Positions 7,435 to 13,594 of a stretch of DNA of 13,594 bases are shown here, piece after piece; positions within the stretch are counted from its first letter, which is position 1; the number at the start of each line of letters is the position of its first letter. Under the pieces are notes generated by a model. It was not told the DNA's origin. It saw nothing but the letters and a program-made list of their open reading frames with translations, and made no database searches. The stretch comes from JAYFNU01 sp964622315 (GTDB lineage Bacteria; Bacillota; Clostridia; Oscillospirales; Ruminococcaceae), in assembly GCA_964622315.1 (NCBI GenBank), contig CAZUOY010000050.1, forward strand, positions 1 through 13,594, given 5' to 3'. The translations under genes were made by a program, and so were the position numbers.

Positions 7435-7472
7435 ATGAACATAAAGAAATATGAAAGGACGCGCATATGAAC
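7417..7472 (+). repeat. Four 16-bp-periodic ATATGAA(C/A) direct repeats; candidate ArsR operator
   Basis: The 8-mer ATATGAAC occurs at 7417-7424, 7433-7440 and 7465-7472, with the one-base variant ATATGAAA at 7449-7456. All four starts are exactly 16 bases apart. They run from the promoter spacer through the -10 box and the leader to the start codon of the ArsR gene (ATG at 7467 is inside the last copy). ArsR proteins usually bind imperfect inverted repeats, and I find no good palindrome here, so repressor binding to these repeats is an inference from position and spacing. Confidence 0.6.
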
Positions 7473-7826
7473 GATAAGATTGAACATAATCATTTAAGTA
7501 TACTTGAGACGGCTAAGAGCAACTTACCAACTGATGAGCTTTTGTGTGACCTTGCCGATTTATTCAAAATATTCGGAGATACCACTCGGGTTAAAATACT
7601 TTATGCTCTTTTTGAGAACGAACTTTGCGTATATGAAATCTCAGAACTTTTAAAAATGACACAGTCGGCGATATCTCACCAGCTTAAGGTATTAAAGGAC
7701 GCTAATTTAGTTGGAAACAGGCGAGAGGGAAAAACAATAGTTTACTTCCTTGCCGACCGACACGTGTCGGATATTATCGCGCGAGGGTTTGAACATTTAA
7801 TTGAAGAAAGAGGTGCAGATAAATGA
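7467..7826 (+). CDS. ArsR/SmtB-family metal-sensing repressor
   Basis: Predicted dimeric winged-helix repressor that leaves DNA when it binds Zn, Cd or a similar ion, derepressing the two genes downstream. The 119-residue protein has the ArsR core: FKIFGDTTRVKILYAL at 33-48, ELCVYEISELL at 52-62, and recognition helix TQSAISHQLKVLKDANLV at 65-82. The alpha-5 metal site is intact: D97, H99, H110 and E113, with the same spacing as D104-H106-H117-E120 of SmtB. The alpha-3 thiolate motif of CadC (ELCVC) is broken, as the second Cys is Tyr56, and only Cys27 and Cys54 remain. This favours a zinc-type alpha-5 sensor over a CadC-type Cd/Pb sensor. The start has AAGGA at 7455-7459, 7 bases upstream. 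The stop overlaps the HMA gene's start as ATGA. Confidence 0.92.
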   Translation: MNDKIEHNHLSILETAKSNLPTDELLCDLADLFKIFGDTTRVKILYALFENELCVYEISELLKMTQSAISHQLKVLKDANLVGNRREGKTIVYFLADRHVSDIIARGFEHLIEERGADK

Positions 7827-8041
7827 AAAAGACATTCAAACTTGAAAACTTGGATTGCGCGGTTTGCGCTGGTAAAATTGAAGAAGCGGTAAAAAGGCTT
7901 GACGGTGTAAAGGACGCATCGGTCAGTTTCATAGCGCAAAAGTTTACCGTTGAAACAGACGACGAGGATATAGATGAATTATTCGCAAGGATAAAGAAAA
8001 CTGCACATAATATTGAGCCTGACTGTCAGCTAATTCGGTAG
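7823..8041 (+). CDS. Free-standing heavy-metal-associated (HMA) domain protein
   Basis: A 72-residue ferredoxin-like metal-binding domain, the same fold as CopZ or the N-terminal domain of CadA/ZntA. It is likely to bind a soft metal ion in the cytoplasm and hand it to, or modulate, the adjacent ATPase. The metal site is LDCAVCA (Cys12 and Cys15) after a first strand, followed by KIEEAVKRLDGVKDASVSF and an acidic segment with VETDDEDIDELF. The Asp before the first Cys matches ZntA/CadA-type sites (DCxxC) more than copper chaperones (usually MxCxxC), which fits zinc or cadmium. It overlaps the repressor gene by ATGA and ends 8 bases before the ATPase start; the two frames differ, so simple readthrough would not fuse them. 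Confidence 0.9.
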   Translation: MKKTFKLENLDCAVCAGKIEEAVKRLDGVKDASVSFIAQKFTVETDDEDIDELFARIKKTAHNIEPDCQLIR

Positions 8042-8049
8042 GTGATAAA

Positions 8050-9888
8050 ATGAATAGAAAACAAAAGAAAACGCTAATAAGAATTGTTGTTTCACTTGTT
8101 ATTGCGGCGATAGCATATTTTTCACCTGTTGAAGAAATACTAAAGCTCTCGGCGTTTATTGTTTCGTACTTAGTTATCGGATATGATGTTCTTTGGTCGG
8201 CAATTAGAAATATAGCACACGGTCAGCTGTTTGATGAGCAATTTCTTATGTCACTCGCTACAATTGGTGCGTTTGCGATAGGTGATTATCCCGAGGCTTC
8301 GGCGGTAATGATTTTTTATCAAACCGGTGAACTGTTTCAAAGCATTGCGGTAGGAAAAAGCAGAAAATCAATAGCTTCGCTTATGGATATCCGCCCGGAT
8401 TACGCTGTGGTAAAAAGAGAAGGCAAGGAGTATGAAGTTTCACCCGAAGAAGTATCGGTAGGAGAGCTAATTGTTATTAAGCCAGGAGAAAGGATACCGC
8501 TTGACGGGGAGATAGTAAGCGGCAATACAACAGTTAACACAGCGGCGCTTACAGGCGAAAGTGTTCCTGTTGATAAAGAGACGGGAGACAAGGTAACAAG
8601 CGGAACAATAAACCTTAACGGCGTAATAGAAGTAAGAACAGAGAGCATTTATTCAGAAAGCACTGTTTCAAAGATATTGGAGCTTGTTGAGAACTCCTCG
8701 GAAAAGAAAGCAAAGACGGAAAACTTTATAACTCGCTTTTCTCGTTATTATACTCCGTGTGTAGTGGGCGCGGCTGTCCTGCTCGCGATTATTCCGCCAC
8801 TAATCTTTTCAGGCGAATGGAGCGAGTGGATAAACAGGGCGCTTTTGTTCTTGGTGGTGTCTTGCCCCTGCGCGTTGGTTATTTCGGTTCCGTTGTCCTT
8901 TTTCGGCGGAATCGGCGGGGCTTCCCGTGACGGTATTCTTATTAAAGGTGCAAATTATCTTGAAGCGCTTTCAGGCGTTGATACGGTAGTGTTTGATAAA
9001 ACAGGCACACTTACAATGGGCAGCTTTACTGTAAATGCCGTACATCCTGAAAGCATAACGTCAGCGAAGCTTTTGGATATTGCGGCGGCTGCGGAAAGCT
9101 TTTCCAATCACCCTGTGGCGGATTCAATAGTTTTAGCACACGGCGGTCATATTAACAAGGAACGTGTAAGCGACGTTGAAGAAAACGCAGGTATGGGAAT
9201 ATCAGCAAAGATTGACGGCGAAACATATTTTGTCGGTAACGGTGCGCTAATGGATAAAGCTGGCGCAAAGTGGCATGACTGTCACCTGACTGGAACAGTC
9301 GTTCACGTATCAAGAAGCAGCGAGTATCTCGGGCACATTGTAATCAATGACAAAATCAAAGATGATTCGGCGGCGGCTGTAGCCGCGTTGAAGACGCTTG
9401 GAATTAGAAAAACTGTTATGTTAACGGGAGACTCCGAGAAGGTTGCCGCGTCTGTTGGCGAGGCTGTAGGCGTTGATGAGATACACGCAAAGCTTTTCCC
9501 GAAGGACAAGGTTGAGGTTCTTGAAGAATTACTAAAGAAAAGCAAAGGACTTGCGTTTGTTGGCGACGGAATTAACGACGCGCCGGTACTTATGCGAGCA
9601 GATGTGGGAATTGCGATGGGCGCGCTTGGAAGCGATGCGGCAATTGAGGCGTCAGACGTGGTGCTAATGGACGATAAGCCGTCAAAAATTGTTTCCGCGA
9701 TTAAGATATCACGAAAAACCATGCGAATAGTTCGTGAGAATATCTGCTTTGCGTTGGCTGTAAAGGCTGTTATTTTAGTCCTCGGCGCTCTTGGAATAGC
9801 AAGCATGTGGATAGCGGTATTCGGCGATGTCGGGGTAATGATTATAGCAATTTTGAATGCATTGAGAGCGATGAAAAGAATGAAATAA
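8050..9888 (+). CDS. cadA: PIB-2-type heavy-metal (Zn/Cd/Pb) efflux ATPase
   Basis: Membrane P-type ATPase that pumps divalent soft metals out of the cytoplasm. Membrane helices are visible near residues 8-25, 32-52, 65-100, 233-253 and 262-290, with a final pair near 565-608. The actuator loop carries LTGES at 167-171, the transport site CPC is at 272-274, the phosphorylated Asp is D316 in DKTGTLT, the HP dipeptide is at 354-355 (SNHPVAD), and the nucleotide/hinge motifs are TGDS (459-462) and GDGINDAP (505-512). K572 in the seventh helix and D593 in FGDVGV of the eighth match the conserved charged residues of Zn/Cd pumps, separating it from copper pumps. At 612 residues it lacks the usual N-terminal metal-binding domain, which is supplied as a separate gene just upstream. 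AGGTGA lies before the ATG at 8050. The substrate class is confident; which metal is physiological is not. Confidence 0.95.
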   Translation: MNRKQKKTLIRIVVSLVIAAIAYFSPVEEILKLSAFIVSYLVIGYDVLWSAIRNIAHGQLFDEQFLMSLATIGAFAIGDYPEASAVMIFYQTGELFQSIAVGKSRKSIASLMDIRPDYAVVKREGKEYEVSPEEVSVGELIVIKPGERIPLDGEIVSGNTTVNTAALTGESVPVDKETGDKVTSGTINLNGVIEVRTESIYSESTVSKILELVENSSEKKAKTENFITRFSRYYTPCVVGAAVLLAIIPPLIFSGEWSEWINRALLFLVVSCPCALVISVPLSFFGGIGGASRDGILIKGANYLEALSGVDTVVFDKTGTLTMGSFTVNAVHPESITSAKLLDIAAAAESFSNHPVADSIVLAHGGHINKERVSDVEENAGMGISAKIDGETYFVGNGALMDKAGAKWHDCHLTGTVVHVSRSSEYLGHIVINDKIKDDSAAAVAALKTLGIRKTVMLTGDSEKVAASVGEAVGVDEIHAKLFPKDKVEVLEELLKKSKGLAFVGDGINDAPVLMRADVGIAMGALGSDAAIEASDVVLMDDKPSKIVSAIKISRKTMRIVRENICFALAVKAVILVLGALGIASMWIAVFGDVGVMIIAILNALRAMKRMK

Positions 9889-9891
9889 AGA

Positions 9892-9922
9892 AACCGCGCT
9901 TCGGAAAAACCGTAGCGCGGTT
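9892..9922. terminator. Bidirectional terminator between convergent operons
   Basis: Stem AACCGCGCT (9892-9900) pairs perfectly with AGCGCGGTT (9914-9922), with an inner CGG/CCG pair set around an AAAAA loop after a T-T mismatch. On the + strand it is followed by ATTTTATAT; on the - strand by TTTCTTTATTTC. It therefore plausibly ends both the ATPase operon and the convergent acetyltransferase operon. The stop codon of the acetyltransferase (9921-9923) falls in the stem. Confidence 0.85.
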
Positions 9923-10508
9923 ATTTTATATATCGCCTTTTCTTATCGTCAAGGTATTTTTCACGGGTTAGGAAGTAAATTATCTCGGTAACATCGCGGT
10001 GTTCTAAGAAAGGATAGTGCTCGGTTCTTTCAAAGCTTTGAACAAAACCGCATTTTAAAACCACGTTCTTTGAACCAAGATTAAAATCAAAGTGTCCGCA
10101 CCAGACCGTATCCAGCATAAGATGCGTGAAGCCGAAATTAAGAACAGCCAATGCCGCCTCGGTAGCGTAACCGTTACCCCAATAGGAGGGGTTTAGTGAG
10201 AACCCAAGCTCACGAGCCTTTTGGCTTCTCATACCGTCGCTGAGCGTGGTTTTAAACAGCCCTATATTTCCTATAACCTTTCCCGTACCGCTTAGCTCTA
10301 TTGCGAAGCAGTCGCGGTTAGACATATAGGTGCGAATAAGCCGCTTGGAATCGTTAAGCGTCTTGTGCGGCGCCCAGCCTGCACTTGGACCAACGGCTTT
10401 ACCGCTGGCATACTCAAACAAATCTTCACAGTCGTCAATCGACCACCGTCGAAGCAGTAAGCGTCGCGTTTCTATTCTTTTTGAAAACCTGCGAGAAATA
10501 TAATTCAT
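9921..10508 (-). CDS. GNAT-family N-acetyltransferase, RimJ/RimL type
   Basis: Predicted cytoplasmic acetyl-CoA-dependent acetyltransferase of the Acetyltransf_3 group; relatives acetylate ribosomal-protein N-termini, amino acids, amino-sugar antibiotics or other small amines, and the substrate here is unknown. The 195-residue protein starts the fold with RIETRRLLLRRWSIDDCEDLF, has FAIELSGTGKVIGNIGLF as the central strands, and the acetyl-CoA loop as YWGNGYATEAALAVLNFGF, followed by NLGSKNVVLKCGF, a classic RimJ/RimL pattern. It lies 39 bases downstream of the TPM gene on the same strand, with no terminator between. I see no clear Shine-Dalgarno before its ATG, so it may be poorly translated or depend on upstream translation. 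The C-terminal residues are basic (DDKKRRYIK). Its stop codon lies within the shared terminator stem. Confidence 0.88.
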   Translation of the reverse strand: MNYISRRFSKRIETRRLLLRRWSIDDCEDLFEYASGKAVGPSAGWAPHKTLNDSKRLIRTYMSNRDCFAIELSGTGKVIGNIGLFKTTLSDGMRSQKARELGFSLNPSYWGNGYATEAALAVLNFGFTHLMLDTVWCGHFDFNLGSKNVVLKCGFVQSFERTEHYPFLEHRDVTEIIYFLTREKYLDDKKRRYIK

Positions 10509-10547
10509 ATATTAGTTTATTCAAATAAAACCAGATGTAATACAATA

Positions 10548-11714
10548 TTAGAATTTTCGTCCCATTGAACCGCCAAATGAGTGACCACCACTTGAATGAT
10601 GAAATGAACCATGTGAACTGCCACCGCCAAAGGAGTGTCCGCCACCGCCGCCGCTCCAGCCGCCTCCGCTGTTAGAAGATGGCGGGGGAACATATCGTCT
10701 GCTGGTGTGAGAGTCAATAAGTGTATCTGTGCTTCGAGTGAGGTTAAGGTTAACTCGTTCTCCGAAGGTGTTATCGTTCGCAGCGCGCCTTGCGCTTTCA
10801 GCGGACATTTTAATCGAAAGCCTGAAGATAGCAACAACAATTAATCCGATAACAAGACCGACTGACGTACAAATACCAAAATTCATTACCCTTTGTTCTT
10901 CCCACGATAAATCGTTGGGGTCGGGGTCATAATTATCGGGATTATAGTTAGGGTCATAGTAATTAGATGATGAGTCTTCGTACTTATCAGGATTTACAAA
11001 AAGTGAGTTTTCATCACCAGAATACAACAGAGTACCATTATCATCAATTTTATAATATGAATCGGAATGTTGGTTGTAAAGTAGAACGTATGCACCACTT
11101 CTAGTTGCTTTATACTTATCAGCTTCGCTTGGTATCCAAGCTGAAAGTTCGCTATCACTTAGTAAGAAGATGTCAATTTGTTCATCGTCAACAGTCGTTT
11201 GAAAACACCCTGCCTCTGATAGAACATTACGCGAGGATACAAAATCAATTACTTCTAAAACGGCACCCAAATAGTCTTTATTAACAAGACAATCATATGT
11301 ATTATTGTTTTGAATATTTTGACAACTAAAGTAATCAGTCAGAGCATTATATATTCCGTCATATCCTATATAATCTCGACGGGTATCCATATCAATCAAG
11401 TATATGAGTTTGTCATCAGAATAACCGGCAACATTAGTGTACCTATCTAAATAATCATCTGCAAATGCAACAGGGTATTGATATGGATTATCATCGGTAG
11501 TCACAACAAAAATTGTACTGTCAATTGCTGTAGTTTCAAGGCATTTTGTTAAACTATCAGAGATTTGCTGTTCATCGTAATCTGAGAGAATATTAGCCAT
11601 ATCATCAATAATGTAGCGTGATGTTTTCACTTGAATGTCGGTTTCCGCAAAAACGGGGAAAGCGGCGACTAAAAGCAACAAGGTGACAAATAGAATAGAA
11701 AATATCTTTTTCAT
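10548..11714 (-). CDS. TPM-domain membrane protein, YdjH-like, with His/Gly/Ser tail
   Basis: Predicted secreted, membrane-anchored protein of unknown biochemical activity. Residues 1-23 are a signal peptide (MKKIF, hydrophobic core, cleavage after FPVFA). Residues about 33-158 resemble a TPM domain (YIIDDMANILSDYDEQQI, then STIFVVTTDD and KLIYLIDMDTRRDYIGY). Residues 170-240 form an additional unrecognised segment, 242-270 are a Tyr/Pro/Asp/Asn linker, 278-298 a membrane helix, and 348-388 a glycine-serine-histidine tail with GGHSFGG repeated. At 388 residues it is longer than typical proteins of this kind. The ATG overlaps the stop of the zinc-ribbon gene; AGGAGGT is present but 14 bases away. 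The body of the gene is much richer in A+T than its neighbours (76 G+C in 240 bases at 11281-11520). Gene order matches ydjG-ydjH of B. subtilis. The TPM call is from pattern, not a profile search. Confidence 0.8.
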   Translation of the reverse strand: MKKIFSILFVTLLLLVAAFPVFAETDIQVKTSRYIIDDMANILSDYDEQQISDSLTKCLETTAIDSTIFVVTTDDNPYQYPVAFADDYLDRYTNVAGYSDDKLIYLIDMDTRRDYIGYDGIYNALTDYFSCQNIQNNNTYDCLVNKDYLGAVLEVIDFVSSRNVLSEAGCFQTTVDDEQIDIFLLSDSELSAWIPSEADKYKATRSGAYVLLYNQHSDSYYKIDDNGTLLYSGDENSLFVNPDKYEDSSSNYYDPNYNPDNYDPDPNDLSWEEQRVMNFGICTSVGLVIGLIVVAIFRLSIKMSAESARRAANDNTFGERVNLNLTRSTDTLIDSHTSRRYVPPPSSNSGGGWSGGGGGHSFGGGSSHGSFHHSSGGHSFGGSMGRKF

Positions 11715-12748
11715 ACTAACGGCAACAGACCTCCTATCAGCGCACCCAAAGCCGTGCAGATTAAAAGAATAAGCGCCGTTATTCGGTTGAGTTTCTTTTT
11801 ATCTGTAGGAAGGTCTCCGTATATTTTGCCCGTCTGTCCGTTAACGGCATAGATATAGTTAGCCTTTCCGTCAACGTTATATGTAAGCACCCAAACAGGA
11901 AGAAAAGCATATTTCCACACTAAGCTTTGATAATCAGTGTTATATGACGTGTGGTTAACGCTGGTATATCCTTTTATAGTGCTTCGCAAGGAGTTAAAGG
12001 TAAGGTCGTTAATGCGTTCAAGCATTGACTTTTCCAAATCTTTTTTTGAATAAACTCGCTTTTCGGCAAGAAAGCCTGAAAGATATGACATTGAGAATTC
12101 CTCGAACATCTGGTCTGCAAAGGGAGAGATGCTGTTCAGATTAACCCTGTCGGGGTTCTCAATAGCCGCCATAGAAACACCGTCTATCTTAACCGTTCCG
12201 TTGCGTTGAATGTTATAGGTTTTTGTTTCGGTGTACTCATAGTCGCCCTGCCTGTAAACCCGAACCTTTTTACCTACTGAATCAAGGTCGGCACCGAGTC
12301 TTGAATCGGTATACCAATATGGGTAATAAACACCGGAAATTCTATCGAGCACAATGCGCTCTTTGAAAACAGGTGGAAGCATCTTTTTTTGGCTGAAAAA
12401 CTGTTGAAAGCGTTCGAGCGCTTGTTCTTTCGTAAGCTTAAAAGGAAGAACAAAATCAGGCTTCTGTGAACCGTCGAGACGTTTGTCAAGAACGACAGGC
12501 GTGTGACAGTAACAGCAGGCTGTAGCGGCTGTGGTGTTGGTGGTCATAATTTGTGCGCCACAATTTGTGCAGGTGTAAGAAACCGTCTGATTTGCAAAGT
12601 CGTCTTTATCGTCTATTTTACTTTCGTCTAAGAGATAATCGTCTTTTGAAAAGGTAGAGTTGCAATATTTGCAGACAAGCCTTTGCGAAGACGGGTCAAA
12701 GACGACAGCGCCTCCGCAGTTAAGACATTTATATTGAGTAACGGACAT
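11711..12748 (-). CDS. Double zinc-ribbon membrane protein, YdjG-like
   Basis: A 345-residue protein with two N-terminal zinc ribbons: C8/C11 with C26/C29, and C60/C63 with C78/C81. Proteins of this type are often labelled TFIIB-type zinc ribbon or wrongly PriA-like. The middle (about 97-320) is a conserved region of unknown function containing PDFVLPFKLTKEQAL, YYPYWYTDS, LAEKRVYSKKDLE and YAFLPVWVLTYNVDGK; the last 23 residues form one membrane helix, so the bulk probably faces the cytoplasm as a tail-anchored protein. It is first in an operon with the TPM gene, the same pairing as B. subtilis ydjG-ydjH, where the two are reported to recruit the SPFH protein YdjI to the membrane in the pspA stress module. 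No YdjI is visible here. The start at 12748 has GGAGA 7 bases upstream and a strong promoter. Confidence 0.86.
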   Translation of the reverse strand: MSVTQYKCLNCGGAVVFDPSSQRLVCKYCNSTFSKDDYLLDESKIDDKDDFANQTVSYTCTNCGAQIMTTNTTAATACCYCHTPVVLDKRLDGSQKPDFVLPFKLTKEQALERFQQFFSQKKMLPPVFKERIVLDRISGVYYPYWYTDSRLGADLDSVGKKVRVYRQGDYEYTETKTYNIQRNGTVKIDGVSMAAIENPDRVNLNSISPFADQMFEEFSMSYLSGFLAEKRVYSKKDLEKSMLERINDLTFNSLRSTIKGYTSVNHTSYNTDYQSLVWKYAFLPVWVLTYNVDGKANYIYAVNGQTGKIYGDLPTDKKKLNRITALILLICTALGALIGGLLPLV

Positions 12749-12775
12749 GTGTTTTCTCCAATCTGTGTTACTCCT

Positions 12776-12804
12776 ATTTTATTATTTATTAGTATATATG
12801 TCAA
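12776..12804 (-). promoter_or_regulatory. Near-consensus promoter of the zinc-ribbon/TPM operon
   Basis: Read on the - strand, TTGACA (12804-12799) is separated by exactly 17 bases from TAAAAT (12781-12776), five of six matches to the -10 consensus. The -10 lies 27 bases before the start codon. It is a vegetative-type promoter, not the ECF-type seen for the B. subtilis pspA-ydjGHI operon, so the control is likely different. Confidence 0.85.
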
Positions 12805-12840
12805 TTAAAAACCGCACCTATAAATGCGAAGAAAACAAAA

Positions 12841-12867
12841 AAAGAGGACTGCTTTGCAGTCCTCTTT
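12841..12867 (-). terminator. Intrinsic terminator of the sugar ABC ATPase gene
   Basis: A perfect 12-bp stem, AAAGAGGACTGC (12841-12852) and GCAGTCCTCTTT (12856-12867), with a three-base loop. Read on the - strand it is followed by a T-rich stretch (TTTTGTTTTC), so it terminates the leftward ATPase unit 14 bases after its stop. On the + strand no T run follows. Confidence 0.9.
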
Positions 12868-12880
12868 AATAAGATAAAAA

Positions 12881-13594
12881 CTAATCAGCGAGAAGATTCT
12901 TCTCGGTTTCCTTGTCAAAGAGATGAGCGAGCGCGCCGCCGAAGGTAATGTTGATTTCATCGCCGATTGCGAAGCCGTTCTTGTGGTCGGCGGGGAGGTC
13001 AACAGTCGCTATACGGATAACGCAGTCCTTACCAAGAGCAGAAACGTGGAGGTAGATTTCGCTACCCATCATTTCGGAAACGGTAACCTTAGCGGGGATA
13101 GAATCAAGGTTGCCGGGCTTTGTGAGCATAATGTGCTCAGGACGGATACCGAGTATGATGTCGCAGGTCTTCTGTCCTCTGTCCTTGAAGATTTTCTGGG
13201 TTTCGGGAGAAAGACCGATAACCGCGTCGCCAATATGAATTGCATAATGGTCCTTATCGTACTCTATACGAGCGTCAAAGAAGTTCATCTGCGGAGTTCC
13301 GATAAAGCCTGCTACGAAGATGTTTGCGGGGTGGTTAAAGACGTCCTGCGGAGTTCCTATCTGCTGAATGAAGCCGTCCTTCATAATGACTATACGGTCA
13401 CCAAGGGTCATAGCTTCGGTCTGGTCATGGGTAACATATATAAATGTGGTGTTTACGCGCTGACGAAGCTGAATGATTTCCGCGCGCATCTGGTTACGGA
13501 GTTTGGCGTCAAGGTTGGAAAGCGGTTCGTCCATAAGGAAAACCTGCGGGTCACGAACGATAGCGCGTCCGATAGCAACACGCTGACGCTGACC
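12881..13594 (-). CDS. ugpC: Sugar ABC transporter ATP-binding protein, UgpC/MsmX/MalK type (5' truncated by window)
   Basis: Cytoplasmic ATPase that powers CUT1-family carbohydrate importers. Only the last 237 residues are visible; the frame stays open to the window edge, so the Walker A region is outside. Directly at the edge come the end of the ABC signature (GQRQRVAIGRA), Walker B as VFLMDEP, the D-loop SNLDAKLR, and the H-loop YVTHDQTEAM. Then follow the MalK-type IMKDGFIQQIGTPQDVFNHP and a regulatory TOBE/OB region (LGIRPEHIML, then GSEIYLHV). The apparent ATG at 13534 is the Met of Walker B, not a start. It has its own terminator, and no permease gene lies downstream. In Firmicutes one such ATPase (MsmX) often serves several sugar importers; that may apply here, but the upstream context is unseen and the substrate is undefined. 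Confidence 0.93.
   Translation of the reverse strand, partial: GQRQRVAIGRAIVRDPQVFLMDEPLSNLDAKLRNQMRAEIIQLRQRVNTTFIYVTHDQTEAMTLGDRIVIMKDGFIQQIGTPQDVFNHPANIFVAGFIGTPQMNFFDARIEYDKDHYAIHIGDAVIGLSPETQKIFKDRGQKTCDIILGIRPEHIMLTKPGNLDSIPAKVTVSEMMGSEIYLHVSALGKDCVIRIATVDLPADHKNGFAIGDEINITFGGALAHLFDKETEKNLLAD

Noticed and set aside
7412..7446. A palindromic SmtB/CzrA-type operator in the metal promoter
   Set aside because: Pairing the arms around 7421-7436 gives only about three matching end bases per side; the repeats are direct, not inverted.
8030..8055. HMA-ATPase separation as a sequencing frameshift of one fused gene
   Set aside because: The HMA frame ends with a natural domain end, and the ATPase has its own ribosome binding site and a plausible N-terminus, so a true split is simpler; comparison with relatives would settle it.
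9303..9806. 167-residue open frame on the - strand inside the metal ATPase gene
   Set aside because: Antisense to the conserved nucleotide-binding domain, low-complexity Ser/Thr/Ala composition, no supporting signals.
10517..10840. 107-residue frame overlapping the 3' end of the TPM gene on the same strand
   Set aside because: It arises from the repetitive Gly/Ser/His codons in another frame and has no ribosome binding site; the TPM frame has the domain structure.
13532..13534. ATG at 13534 as the start of the ABC ATPase
   Set aside because: It encodes the Met of Walker B (VFLMDEP); the frame continues with the ABC signature to the window edge, so the gene is truncated by the window.

Overview
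The window looks like chromosomal DNA of an anaerobic Firmicute, most likely a gut Clostridia member of the Oscillospirales/Ruminococcaceae type. The main grounds are the divIVA-ileS-lspA-rluD gene order, which matches the Bacillus subtilis divIVA-ileS-(ylyA)-lspA-ylyB cluster, the class Clostridia-like protein sequences, strong AGGAGG-type ribosome binding sites, and moderate GC. There is no phage, insertion sequence, CRISPR array, tRNA or rRNA in the window.

Region 1 (1-7404, + strand) is one long, tightly packed probable transcription unit: divIVA (polar/septal scaffold), ileS, lspA (lipoprotein signal peptidase), rluD-type pseudouridine synthase, a Cof-type HAD phosphatase, a 28-residue membrane mini-ORF missed by normal length cut-offs, an XRE-cupin regulator and a biotin-protein ligase. 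Most junctions overlap or have gaps under 45 bases, and a strong intrinsic terminator at 7374-7404 ends the unit. The only structured gap is a perfect 12-bp hairpin without a U tract between ileS and lspA. Starts of lspA and rluD are better placed slightly downstream of the longest frames.

Region 2 (7406-9922, + strand) is a self-contained heavy-metal efflux operon: an extended -10 promoter, an SmtB/CzrA-like ArsR repressor with an intact alpha-5 metal site, a free-standing 72-residue HMA metal-binding protein, and a PIB-2 type Zn/Cd/Pb ATPase lacking its own N-terminal HMA domain. The promoter-leader carries four in-register ATATGAA repeats exactly 16 bases apart, running from the -35/-10 spacer to the start codon; this is the most interesting cis-signal in the window.

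Region 3 (9914-12804, - strand) runs from a near-consensus promoter through a double-zinc-ribbon membrane protein (YdjG-like), a secreted/membrane-anchored TPM-domain protein (YdjH-like) and a RimJ/RimL-type acetyltransferase, converging on the metal operon at a shared bidirectional terminator. The TPM gene has an AT-rich body unlike its neighbours and a His/Gly/Ser tail. The YdjI/SPFH partner expected from B. subtilis is not in the window.

Region 4 (12841-13594, - strand) is the 3' part of a MalK/UgpC/MsmX-type sugar ABC transporter ATPase with its own terminator, cut by the window edge.

No obviously new multi-gene system is visible. The best candidates for something undescribed are the 16-bp-periodic metal operator, the coupled 28-residue membrane peptide, and the orphan zinc-ribbon/TPM pair.
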